A stretch of DNA of 64,000 bases from assembly GCF_014197245.1 (NCBI RefSeq), contig NZ_JACIFF010000004.1, forward strand, positions 129,548-193,547. Reading direction: 5' to 3'. The position numbers were made by a program, and so were the translations under genes. Positions 49,462 through 58,582 of the stretch are shown piece by piece. The first letter of the stretch is position 1, and each line of letters starts with the position of its first letter. The DNA comes from Neolewinella aquimaris (GTDB taxonomy: Bacteria; Bacteroidota; Bacteroidia; Chitinophagales; Saprospiraceae). Under the pieces are notes generated by a model, which saw nothing but the letters and a program-made list of their open reading frames with translations, had not been told where the DNA came from and did not search any database.

Positions 49462-49490
49462 TACAATTTACAATTTACAATTTACAATTT
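49462..49490. repeat. four tandem copies of 7-bp TACAATT in front of cysN
   Basis: Copies at 49462-49468, 49469-49475, 49476-49482 and 49483-49489 are identical. On the coding strand they end one base before the cysN ATG. Confidence 0.95.
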
Positions 49491-49584
49491 GCGCCTCTGC
49501 TCGCTGCGCTCGTGACGGCCGCTCCTTCAGCGGAATAATCAGGACGGCTAACGGTGACCGGCAAACATAGTACGTCTAGTACAT

Positions 49585-50493
49585 CTAGAAATACCCCTGT
49601 TTCTTGCGGTCCTCCATGGCGGTTTCGCTGCGCTTATCGTCGGCACGTCCGCCACGCTCGGTTTGCCGGGCCACGCTTACTTCGGCGATGATGTCTTCCA
49701 GGGTGGAGGCGTTGGATTCCCACACGCCGGTACAGGTGATGTCGCCGATGGTGCGGCAGCGGACGGTCATTTCGACCAGTTCTTCCTCCGGGCGGCGGGG
49801 GATGAACTCGGATTCGGCGAGCAGCATGCCGTCGCGCTTGAATACCTTCCGCTTGTGGGCGTAGTAGAGGTTGGGCAGTTCGACTTCTTCCACGGCCAGG
49901 TACTGCCACACGTCCAGTTCCGTCCAGTTGGAGATCGGAAAGACACGGAAGTGCTCGCCGTAGCGCTTACGTCCGTTGAAGAGGTTCCATAGCTCCGGCC
50001 GTTGATTTTTCGGGTCCCACTGCCCGAATTCGTCGCGGTGACTGAAGAAACGTTCCTTGGCGCGGGCCTTTTCTTCGTCGCGGCGACCTCCGCCGAGGGC
50101 GGCGTCGTACTTGCCCTTCTCCAGGGAGTCGAGGAGCACGGCCGTTTGCAGGTAATTGCGGGTGGCGTTATAGCCGGTTTCTTCGCGTACCAAGCCTTTA
50201 TCGATGGCTTCCTGTACCGATCCGACAATCAGTTTAGCGCCGGTGCGTTCGACGAGTTTGTCGCGGTAATCGAGCGTTTCCTGGAAGTTGTGGCCGGTAT
50301 CGACGTGGAGCAGGGTAAAGGGGATCTTAGCGGGGTAGAATGCTTTGACGGCCAGGTGCACCATCAGGATCGAGTCCTTTCCCCCACTAAAGAGCAGCAC
50401 GGGATTCTCAAACTGGGCGGCGACTTCGCGCAACACAAAAATGCTTTCGGATTCGAGTTCGCGCAGGTGATTAAGCTGATAATTAGCTGTCAT
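49585..50493 (-). CDS. cysD: sulfate adenylyltransferase subunit 2
   Basis: 302 residues. PP-loop motif SGGKDS at 36-41 and LLHVDTGHNFQETL are typical of CysD (PAPS reductase-like ATP pyrophosphatase fold). It makes APS from sulfate and ATP with CysN. Its start overlaps the cysC stop by 4 bp, and 124 bp separate it from cysN. Confidence 0.97.
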   Translation of the reverse strand: MTANYQLNHLRELESESIFVLREVAAQFENPVLLFSGGKDSILMVHLAVKAFYPAKIPFTLLHVDTGHNFQETLDYRDKLVERTGAKLIVGSVQEAIDKGLVREETGYNATRNYLQTAVLLDSLEKGKYDAALGGGRRDEEKARAKERFFSHRDEFGQWDPKNQRPELWNLFNGRKRYGEHFRVFPISNWTELDVWQYLAVEEVELPNLYYAHKRKVFKRDGMLLAESEFIPRRPEEELVEMTVRCRTIGDITCTGVWESNASTLEDIIAEVSVARQTERGGRADDKRSETAMEDRKKQGYF

Positions 50494-51074
50494 AGAGGAA
50501 GAGATTCAATTAATATGTCCGCAGCCTGGTCGATGGTCAATTCCGCTGTTTTCAAATCCAGAAAGGGATGTTCGGGAGCCTCGTAGGGGCTATCGATGCC
50601 GGTAAAGTTCTTCAGTTCGCCCGCGCGCGCCTTCGCGTAAAGGCCCTTCACGTCGCGGCGCTCACATATTTCGAGCGGGGTATTAACGTAGACCTCAAAA
50701 AAGTCTTCGGCACCGATAATGGCCTGTACCGCAGCGCGCAGCTCCCGGGTAGGACTAACAAAAGAGCAAATGACGAGGCAGCCGGTCTGTACAAAGAGCT
50801 TGGCTACTTCCGCGACCCGGCGGGTGTTCTCGACACGATCCTCCAGGCTGAAGCCCAGGTTGGCATTAAGCCCGTGGCGGACGTTGTCGCCATCCAGTAC
50901 CTGAGCAAATATCCCTCGCTCGAAGAGTTTTCGCTCAGCGGCGGCGGCAATGGTGCTTTTTCCGCTACCGGAAAGTCCCGTCATCCACACCACCCCACCC
51001 CGGTGTCCGTTGGCGGCTTCGCGCTCGTTGCGTTGAACGAGACGGTCATGAATGGGGTGAATATTTTCGGCCAT
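50490..51074 (-). CDS. cysC: adenylylsulfate kinase
   Basis: 194 residues. Walker A GLSGSGKST at 33-41, DGDNVRHGLNANLGFS, and FVSPTRELR are hallmarks of APS kinase. It phosphorylates APS to PAPS. It is the first gene of the cysC-cysD-cysN string. Confidence 0.97.
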   Translation of the reverse strand: MAENIHPIHDRLVQRNEREAANGHRGGVVWMTGLSGSGKSTIAAAAERKLFERGIFAQVLDGDNVRHGLNANLGFSLEDRVENTRRVAEVAKLFVQTGCLVICSFVSPTRELRAAVQAIIGAEDFFEVYVNTPLEICERRDVKGLYAKARAGELKNFTGIDSPYEAPEHPFLDLKTAELTIDQAADILIESLPL

Positions 51075-51165
51075 GGGGTCAACTGAGCCGCAAAGATAAG
51101 TAATCCGGCTGCTTTAAGCAGCCGAATCCCCTGGATTTAAGCATGATGGAAAGGTCATACTTCCC

Positions 51166-51852
51166 CTATACGTAGGCTACGGGATTGGCATCAATGGCCT
51201 TGAGCTGACTGATCACCGCTGCCGGATCATCGGCTCCGAACACGGCGCTGCCGGCCACCAGGACGCGCGCACCCGCCTCCAGAACCTTCTGGGCGTTCTG
51301 CAGTCCGATACCACCGTCCACTTCGATGACCGCCCGTGAGTTATGTACGGTGATCAGGTCACGGGTCTGCCGCAACTTGGGGATGCTCTGGTAGATGAAC
51401 TTCTGTCCGCCAAAGCCCGGGTTCACCGTCATGATGAGTACGGTGTCCAGGTCCTCGATGACGTTTTCCAGGTGGCTGACCGGGGTGTGGGGATTGAGGG
51501 CAACGCCGGCCTTAGCTCCGGATTCCTTGATCTGCTGGACCACCCGGTGGAGGTGGGTGCAGGCCTCGGCGTGTACGGTAATTCCGTTGGCACCGGCCCG
51601 CGCAAAGCTTTCGATGTACCGCCCGGGGTCTTCGATCATGAGGTGGACATCGACGTACTTCTCCGCCCCCTGCGCGATCTGCTCGATGATGAACTGCCCG
51701 AACGATATATTGGGTACAAAGCGGCCGTCCATCACGTCGAGGTGAAACCAATCGGCTTCGCTGGTATTCACCAGGTCGATGGCGCGGTCGAGGTGACGGA
51801 AATCGGCGGCAAGCAGGGAGGGAGCGACGAGGTGGGAGGACATAGGGTACAT
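51166..51852 (-). CDS. rpe: ribulose-phosphate 3-epimerase
   Basis: 228 residues (ATG at 51852; a second in-frame ATG at 51843 is equally good). APSLLAADF, DVMDGRFVPN, HLMIEDP, VNPGFGGQKFI and EVDGGI are the usual metal-binding and catalytic motifs. It acts in the pentose phosphate pathway. It has 56 bp between its start and that of the divergent DUF2279 gene. Confidence 0.97.
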   Translation of the reverse strand: MYPMSSHLVAPSLLAADFRHLDRAIDLVNTSEADWFHLDVMDGRFVPNISFGQFIIEQIAQGAEKYVDVHLMIEDPGRYIESFARAGANGITVHAEACTHLHRVVQQIKESGAKAGVALNPHTPVSHLENVIEDLDTVLIMTVNPGFGGQKFIYQSIPKLRQTRDLITVHNSRAVIEVDGGIGLQNAQKVLEAGARVLVAGSAVFGADDPAAVISQLKAIDANPVAYV

Positions 51853-51908
51853 TGTAGGGGTTACGCTAAATTAATGCGTCACGGCGTTAAGGGCTTAACC
51901 CTAAATGT

Positions 51909-52934
51909 ATGCATCTAACTTTACGCATTCTGCTTCTCGTTCTTTTCACTGCTCCCGCGTTCCCCGCCCTGACGGCACAAACGGGAAGTAAGCCCCGGTA
52001 TGACTACACCCGGCTGGACCCTCTAGAATACACGGCCGAACCAGGATGGCTGAAACCGGCGGAAAACTTCAATAAATCGCGATTCTACACTTCCGCGGGC
52101 ATCGGGGCGGGTGCTTACCTCGGTTTCGGCGTGGGGCTTTACTCTATTTGGTATAAGGGGTACGAGTTGGAGGGTTTTCATACCTTCAACGACTGGCCGG
52201 AGTGGGAACAAATGGACAAGGCGGGCCACGCCTTTACGGCCTACTTCTTCAGCCGTAGTGCCTTTGCCGGACTGCGGTGGTCGGGAGTAAGACGACCGGT
52301 GGCGCGCTATACGGCGCTCGGCGTAGCCAACCTCCTGCAGGCCACCATCGAGACCATGGACGGCTTTAGTTCCAACTGGGGTTTCAGCCTCAGCGATATG
52401 GGAGCTAACCTGGCCGGCAGCCTCGTCTTTACCGCCCAGGACATCCTGTGGGAAGAGCAGCGTATCCTGATCAAGGTATCGAACGACTTTCGGCCGCCCC
52501 CGGACATCGAGATCACTAACAGCAGAGAGGGCGTGACCTCCAACCTCGGCTACATTGTCCGGGAGCGGTTCGGCGACAGCCCCTTCGAGCGATTTTTGAA
52601 GGACTACAACGCCCAGACCATCTGGCTTTCCGTAAACCCGGCTTCCTTCCTGCCCAATAGCCCTCTGCCGCAGTGGCTCAACTTGGCGGTCGGCTACGGC
52701 GCGGAGAACGTCTACGGAGCGTACGGGAACTCCTGGCGGGAGAACGGGGTCGGTTTTAGCTACGCCCCCCAGCGCTACCGGCAGTGGTACCTCAGCCCGG
52801 ACCTTTACCTCAGCCGCATTCCGACGAAGAAGCGCTGGGTACGCCTCACGCTGGGCATTCTCGATTTCATCAAAGTTCCCGCGCCGGCACTGGAGTACAG
52901 CAAGGGGAAGTTTAGGGGGCGCTGGTTGATGTAA
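51909..52934 (+). CDS. DUF2279 family (YfiM-like) envelope protein
   Basis: 341 residues with a signal peptide. DUF2279-like segments are visible: WEQMDKAGHAFTAYFFSR and GFSLSDMGANLAGS. The family is periplasmic or outer-membrane with unknown function. No signals of partners beyond the nuclease gene 50 bp downstream. Confidence 0.8.
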   Translation: MHLTLRILLLVLFTAPAFPALTAQTGSKPRYDYTRLDPLEYTAEPGWLKPAENFNKSRFYTSAGIGAGAYLGFGVGLYSIWYKGYELEGFHTFNDWPEWEQMDKAGHAFTAYFFSRSAFAGLRWSGVRRPVARYTALGVANLLQATIETMDGFSSNWGFSLSDMGANLAGSLVFTAQDILWEEQRILIKVSNDFRPPPDIEITNSREGVTSNLGYIVRERFGDSPFERFLKDYNAQTIWLSVNPASFLPNSPLPQWLNLAVGYGAENVYGAYGNSWRENGVGFSYAPQRYRQWYLSPDLYLSRIPTKKRWVRLTLGILDFIKVPAPALEYSKGKFRGRWLM

Positions 52935-52983
52935 AGGTCAATAAAAGTTTGATATTCTAAATTTTACATTGACCTTACGGCCT

Positions 52984-53883
52984 ATGGCCAAATTACGCAG
53001 GAACCACGCGGCGAGGGGCGGCGCGGCAGCGGGCGGAACCATCGTAAAGGTGGGCATCTTCGCCGCGATTCTCGGCGGACTCGTGTGGGGCTTTCGCGAA
53101 TGGGACGGGGCGGGGACGCAGGAGCAGGGACGGGTGGAATACGCCGGAGAAGCTTACTACCTCCCGTCGGGCACCAACGGCCAGATCGTCGACCACGGCG
53201 GTTTCGTGCTTTCCTACCACGAAGACTGGGAGCAGGCGGAATGGGTTGCCTACATCCTCACCCGCGACCACCTGCAGCACGAGTGGAGCGAGCGGCAGGA
53301 CCGCTTCCGCGAAGACCCGGAGGTAAGAACCGGCTCCGCGAGCGACGCCGATTACCGGGGCAGCGGCTACGACCGTGGGCACCTGGCCCCCTTTGCCGAT
53401 TTCGCCTGGGATGCCGAACTGGCCGATGAGACCTTCCTCCTGAGCAACGTAAGTCCCCAGGCACGTCAGTTCAACCAGGGCATCTGGCGCGAACTGGAGG
53501 AGCTTACCCGCGACTGGGCCAAACGCTTCGGACGGCTTTACGTAGTTACCGGGCCGGTAACCACCGAAGACCCTAAGTTTTACATCGGTCGCGACAACCG
53601 GGTAGCGGTGCCCCGTACCTACTACAAGGTGTTGCTCGATCTCGACGAACCCGAGCAGAAAGGCATCGGCTTCCTGATCCCCAACGAGATCAGTTTTGAC
53701 CCACTGCCGGAATTTGTCGTGAGCATCGACGAGGTGGAAGCACGTACCGGCATCGACTTCTTTCCCGATCTTATGCCCGACGACCTGGAGGACGAACTGG
53801 AGCGTACCGCCAATCCCGACTTTTGGCCCTTCAGCAAGAAAAAATACGACCGGCGGATCGAAAGCTGGAACAAGACAAACTAA
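52984..53883 (+). CDS. membrane-anchored DNA/RNA non-specific endonuclease
   Basis: 299 residues from the ATG at 52984 (an upstream TTG frame extension is unlikely). A membrane segment (IVKVGIFAAILGGLVWGF, about 20-37) is followed by a NUC1/EndoG-type nuclease: DRGH at 130-133 with catalytic His133, and the Mg-binding Asn region NVSPQ...FNQGIW (155-168). It cleaves DNA and RNA, probably on the outer face of the inner membrane. The next gene begins 5 bp after its stop. Confidence 0.93.
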   Translation: MAKLRRNHAARGGAAAGGTIVKVGIFAAILGGLVWGFREWDGAGTQEQGRVEYAGEAYYLPSGTNGQIVDHGGFVLSYHEDWEQAEWVAYILTRDHLQHEWSERQDRFREDPEVRTGSASDADYRGSGYDRGHLAPFADFAWDAELADETFLLSNVSPQARQFNQGIWRELEELTRDWAKRFGRLYVVTGPVTTEDPKFYIGRDNRVAVPRTYYKVLLDLDEPEQKGIGFLIPNEISFDPLPEFVVSIDEVEARTGIDFFPDLMPDDLEDELERTANPDFWPFSKKKYDRRIESWNKTN

Positions 53884-53888
53884 GTACC

Positions 53889-55457
53889 ATGGCACAGGAA
53901 GCATTCCGCGCGGATATTGAAAAAGGTTACACCTTCGAAGCCCCCTCCTTCGTCCTCGGCGGCGCGATGCTGGGCGAGGAAACGCTCACCAATACCCTGG
54001 TCCGCATTCCCCTGGGAACACTCAATCGCCACGGCCTCATCGCGGGTGCCACCGGTACGGGCAAGACGAAAACGCTGCAGATCATCGCCGAACAACTGAG
54101 CCGGGAGGGTGTCCCCAGCCTGCTGATGGACATCAAGGGCGACCTGAGCGGAATCGCCGTTGCCAGCGGCGGACACCCCAAGATCGACGAGCGGCACGCG
54201 GCAATCGGCATTCCCTTCACCGCCGCCGGCAGCCCCGTGGAGTTGCTGAGCCTGAGCGAGGAACCGGGAGCAAGATTACGCGCTACGGTACTCGAATTCG
54301 GTCCGGTCCTGTTCTCCAAGATGCTCGACCTCAACGACACCCAGTCGGGAATCATCGCCGTAACCTTCAAGTACGCCGAAGACAACGACCTGCCCCTGCT
54401 CGATCTGAAGGACCTGCGCAAGGTGTTGCAGTACCTCAGCAACGAGGGGAAGGAGGAAGTGGAGCAAGAGTACGGCCGTATTTCCACCGCTTCCGTAGGT
54501 GCCATCATGCGTCGCGTGGTGGAACTGGAGGGGCAGGGCGCGGAAAAATTCTTCGGGGAGCGAAGTTTTGAGGTAGAAGACCTCACCCGTATCGATGAAC
54601 TCGGCCGGGGGATCGTTTCGATTGTCCGCCTGACTGACGTGCAGGATCGCTCGAAGCTGTTCTCTACCTTCATGCTGCAGCTGCTCGCCGAGATCTACGC
54701 CACCTTCCCCGAAGAGGGCGACCTGGATCGGCCTAAACTGGTTGTCTTTATCGATGAGGCCCACCTCATATTCGAGGAGGCGACCGATGCCCTGCTCGAC
54801 CAACTGGAAGCCATCATCAAACTCATCCGCTCCAAGGGGGTAGGATTGATCTTCGTTACCCAGAATCCGGCCGATATTCCTTCGGATATCCTGGGTCAGC
54901 TCGGACTCAAGGTGCAACACGCCCTGAGGGCCTTCACCGCTAAGGACCGCAGGGCAATCAAGCTGGCCAGCGAAAACTACCCGTTAAGTGATTACTACAA
55001 TATCGACCAGACCCTAACGGAACTGGGCACCGGGGAAGCATTCGTCACGGCCCTCGATCGCAAGGGGCGCCCCACCCCACTCGTACGCACCATGCTGCGC
55101 GCGCCGGAAAGCCGGATGGACATACTGACCGACCGGGAGATTAAGGAGCTGGTCGCCCACTCTCCCCTGGTGCGCAAGTACAACGAAACCGTGGACCGTG
55201 AGAGCGCCTATGAGATTCTAGAAGCTAAGATGGCCCGCGCCCGGGAGGCGGAACAAAAGGAAGTGATCGCCGCCCAGCGCGAACAGGCGGAAAAGACCAC
55301 CACCAGCCGCCGACGCACTACGGAGAAGTCGATGTTCGACCGGATCATGTCCAACACCACTACCCGGCAAATCGGTCGGACCGTAGCACGGGAACTAACC
55401 CGTGGTCTGCTCGGCGTTCTGGGCATCAGCTCCACCCGCAGGCGTCGCAGACGGTAA
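53889..55457 (+). CDS. HerA-like ATPase (DUF853/YjgR family)
   Basis: 522 residues from the ATG at 53889 (the longer frame begins inside the nuclease gene). Walker A AGATGTGKT (52-60), Walker B LVVFIDEAHLIFEEA, and FVTQNPADIPSDILGQLG match the YjgR/DUF853 group of HerA-FtsK motor ATPases. The tail is rich in Arg. A motor on DNA is implied, but no role is known for the family. It is likely cotranscribed with the endonuclease. Confidence 0.92.
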   Translation: MAQEAFRADIEKGYTFEAPSFVLGGAMLGEETLTNTLVRIPLGTLNRHGLIAGATGTGKTKTLQIIAEQLSREGVPSLLMDIKGDLSGIAVASGGHPKIDERHAAIGIPFTAAGSPVELLSLSEEPGARLRATVLEFGPVLFSKMLDLNDTQSGIIAVTFKYAEDNDLPLLDLKDLRKVLQYLSNEGKEEVEQEYGRISTASVGAIMRRVVELEGQGAEKFFGERSFEVEDLTRIDELGRGIVSIVRLTDVQDRSKLFSTFMLQLLAEIYATFPEEGDLDRPKLVVFIDEAHLIFEEATDALLDQLEAIIKLIRSKGVGLIFVTQNPADIPSDILGQLGLKVQHALRAFTAKDRRAIKLASENYPLSDYYNIDQTLTELGTGEAFVTALDRKGRPTPLVRTMLRAPESRMDILTDREIKELVAHSPLVRKYNETVDRESAYEILEAKMARAREAEQKEVIAAQREQAEKTTTSRRRTTEKSMFDRIMSNTTTRQIGRTVARELTRGLLGVLGISSTRRRRRR

Positions 55458-55495
55458 GAAACGCCTGCCGTACACCAGTCAGCCCGCCTGCTTAC

Positions 55496-55503
55496 TATAT
55501 TTG
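55496..55503 (+). promoter_or_regulatory. candidate -7 box TATATTTG upstream of T9SS gene
   Basis: Exact TAnnTTTG, 67 bp before the ATG at 55571. No clear -33 TTG at the required distance. Confidence 0.3.
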
Positions 55504-55570
55504 CCCCAAATAATGGAGGATTTGATGTTCTCCATTCGATCATCTCATAAATTGAACCCCTTTTTTTCAC

Positions 55571-56905
55571 ATGAAACAGTGTTACTTATTGGCTTTCGCA
55601 CTTTTGGCGACTGCCCCTACCTTGCTATGCCAGTATGCCATTAACGGGGAGGATCCCTTTGGCAATGACCTTACCGACGCGCCCGGAGACGTTAGCTTCA
55701 CCCCCTCCATCAACGGCACCCAGCGATTTACCGTCACTACTACCGACGATACGCCCTATAATTTTCGCCTCGTCACCGAAAATGCCGGGAATGCCCGAGT
55801 AGAAGTGGGCCCCAGTGGCTGCGGTGCCAACAGCGACATCGGCTCCCTCGACGGCTCGGTAATCACCGGTGAACTTGGCTGCACCGGAACGAACGCCTCC
55901 TTCACGACCGGAGGAAATGCCGCCACCTACGTCATCAAAACCCCCACGGCGAACCAGTCGGGGACTTTCGTCTTCTGGCGGTTGTCCGCGCCGGTGCGGG
56001 AGGTGAATGATGTTACATCAACTGCAAATGCCGGAACCTCATCTGTAGAAGAAACAGTGTCTGTAACCGCCACCTTAGGGGAGGGTGAAATCGATGACAA
56101 CGGTCAATCGATGTTTATTCACTATTCTGATGATGGATTTACAAATTCCTATGTAGTGGCGATGTCAATCAACGGTGACGGCACGTTTACAGGAAATATC
56201 CCTGGCGCCGGACATACAGAAGGAGAAACGGTAAGTTACTACGTATTCACTTCTGCAATATCATCAAACCCCAATCCTTTTGCAACAGCTGTAACTGCCG
56301 AAAACGCCGATCTCCGCACCATCACGTACAACGACAATGGGGGGAGCTATTACAGCTTCCTGGTGACCTCGCCCGCGCCGGTCACCTACATCTCCTGGAC
56401 GGGTGAATGGAAAAATGGAGCCACTCAATTGAGCTGGTCTACCGGTACGGAAGACGAAGCAGCCTTCTTCAAGGTAGAACGCAGTACCAACGGAGGCATC
56501 GACTGGCTAACCCTGGGCCGGGTGGAAGCCCACAATCGTCCTGGGGGCGCAGTTTACGCCTTCACGGACCGAAACGCACCAACGGGCAAGTCGCAGTACC
56601 GCCTAAAACAGGTTGACTTCGACGGCGCGTACAAGCATTCCCCGATTATATCCGTAAAGGCTCCCGAACGGGCCACTGCCCTGGAAATATGGCCGCAGCC
56701 CGCTTCCGCCAACGAAATTTGGTTGCGGGCAGCAGGAGGGGAAGGAAAGGTGGGGCAACTGTATTCAGCCTCCGGTCGACTCGTTGCTACTTTTCCGCTG
56801 ACCGGCCGGGCGCAATCTTTGCCCACGCTGAACCTGACTAGCGGGTTATACCTCCTCCGGATCGAGGGCAACCTCCCGGTAACCCGGCGCTTATTAATCC
56901 GGTAA
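55571..56905 (+). CDS. secreted T9SS protein (paralogue A)
   Basis: 444 residues: signal peptide (cleavage near LLCQ), an N-terminal beta-rich domain with Cys pair (GPSGCG...ELGCTG), a middle Ig-like domain (about 145-270), an Fn3-like segment (YISWTGEWKNGATQLSW), and a type A T9SS sorting domain (ALEIWPQPASANEIWLR ... TRRLLIR). No catalytic motif. The middle domain is encoded by a visibly A/T-richer stretch (about 56007-56310). It is tandem to the broken paralogue at 57275. Confidence 0.85.
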   Translation: MKQCYLLAFALLATAPTLLCQYAINGEDPFGNDLTDAPGDVSFTPSINGTQRFTVTTTDDTPYNFRLVTENAGNARVEVGPSGCGANSDIGSLDGSVITGELGCTGTNASFTTGGNAATYVIKTPTANQSGTFVFWRLSAPVREVNDVTSTANAGTSSVEETVSVTATLGEGEIDDNGQSMFIHYSDDGFTNSYVVAMSINGDGTFTGNIPGAGHTEGETVSYYVFTSAISSNPNPFATAVTAENADLRTITYNDNGGSYYSFLVTSPAPVTYISWTGEWKNGATQLSWSTGTEDEAAFFKVERSTNGGIDWLTLGRVEAHNRPGGAVYAFTDRNAPTGKSQYRLKQVDFDGAYKHSPIISVKAPERATALEIWPQPASANEIWLRAAGGEGKVGQLYSASGRLVATFPLTGRAQSLPTLNLTSGLYLLRIEGNLPVTRRLLIR

Positions 56906-57274
56906 CCCGTTATTGACCGGTCTACTTCACTACGGTCGTCGAACACTTCCCACCGAGGGAGTACCACCGCACCGACCGACCGGAAACCTAAAGCCATGGT
57001 GGTCTACTCTCCCTAAGTGCGTAAGTACAATAATACCGGGGACGGTAAAGGCGTTTATGAGATTCAGGACCCTAAGCCGGTCCGGGGCTGGAGGATGGAA
57101 CAAAGGAAACCTAGTTTCACCCCGAGCAGTGTTCAGAAATCGGTGTACGGCTAGCAATTCTAATAGCATACACACGGCGAGTATAAAAACACAGAAGTAT
57201 AGTTGCCAGATATGCGGAGAATCTCATGTTCTTCCGCTTTCCTCTCTCTTGAAAATTGTCCCCCCTACTCATCC
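56906..57274. other. intergenic region between the two T9SS paralogues
   Basis: About 370 bp. A near -7 box (TATAGTTG, around 57202) lies some 70 bp before the second gene, with no good -33 partner. No other feature was seen. Confidence 0.4.
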
Positions 57275-58582
57275 ATGAAGCAGATCTACCTTTTGGCATT
57301 CGCGCTACTGGCGTTTGCCCCCGGCGTATTTTGCCAGTACGCAACAACCGGCCAATCACCGTTCTCCACGGGCACTGGTGATGTAATTTTTAGTACCATG
57401 CTTGGCGGTACGCAGTATGGCACCATCGTCGTATCCAATTCCGGTCAAAGGAACTTCCGCCTGGTGACCAAGAATGCCTCCGGCGACCGAGTCGAAGTAG
57501 GACCCTCCGGATGTGGCGGCAGCCTCAGTATCGGTGCACTGGACGGGTCCCTCATTACCGGTGAACAGCCGTGTAGCGCGGCATCCTTCCGTACCAACGG
57601 CAGTCTCCGGACGTACGTATTTAAAACACCGCAGGCCAATCAGTCGACTCAGTTTATTTTCTGGCGACTAACCGCGCCGGTCCGGCAAATCACCTCTGTA
57701 ACCTCATCGGTTTCCGGAGAAACCTCTGCCCCGCAGCAGTCGGTGGTTATGGAGGGAAGACTCGGTAACAATACCCAAACTACCAACAACGGTCAAACGA
57801 TGTACATCCGGTATTCCGATGATAACTTCCTCACTTCGTTCGTAGTGGCCATGGTCAATAACAACAACGGGACCTTTACCGGCAACATTCCGGGAGAAGG
57901 GCTGGACGAGGGAGAGACCGTCAAGTATTACTTGTTTACTTCGGCAACCAGCACCACAAATCCAGCCGTCACGGCCGCCAATGCCGATCTCCGCACCATC
58001 ACCTACAACAACAACGGGGGAAGCAACTTCAGTTTCTTAGTAACGGGGGCCGCAGCAGTTACCTAGACCTCCTGGTCGGGAAGACGCAACAACAATTCCA
58101 CCGAACTAAGTTGGTCAACCGGATCGGAAGATGAGGCCGCGTACTTCGGCGTAGAGCGCAGTGACAACGGCGGCATTGACTGGACCACCCTCGGCCGCGT
58201 CGAAGCACTCAATAGTGCTACGGGCGGGGCATACACCTATACCGATTACGGCGAACTAGCTAACAACACCCAGTACCGTCTCCGGCAAGTTGATTTCGAC
58301 GGAGCCCACGAAAATTCATCGATCATTTCCGTGGGAAGTCCGGAACAAGCCGCAGCACTCGAGGTGTGGCCACAGCCCGCTTCCGCCGCGGCAGTCCGAA
58401 TCCGAGCGGCCGGCCTGGAGGGTCAAACCGGCCATCTGTATGCCGCTACCGGAAGGCTCATCACCAGTTTTCAGCTGACCGGGCAGACGCAGTCCCTACC
58501 ATCCTTTGATCTGGCCAGCGGACTGTATCTCCTTCGCATCGGGGGCAAACATCCAATTACTCAGCGCCTGCTGATCCGGTAG
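57275..58582 (+). pseudogene. secreted T9SS protein (paralogue B) interrupted by an in-frame TAG
   Basis: The frame is intact for 263 residues (57275-58066), with a signal peptide and the two N-terminal domains of paralogue A, then stops at TAG (58064-58066). Reading on in the same frame gives a complete Fn3-like segment (SWSGRRNNNSTELSW) and a T9SS sorting domain (ALEVWPQPASAAAVRIR ... TQRLLIR) up to 58582 with no further stop or shift. In paralogue A the aligned codon is TAC (Tyr), so one TAC-to-TAG change accounts for the damage. Without the sorting domain the product could not be exported by T9SS. Confidence 0.88.
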
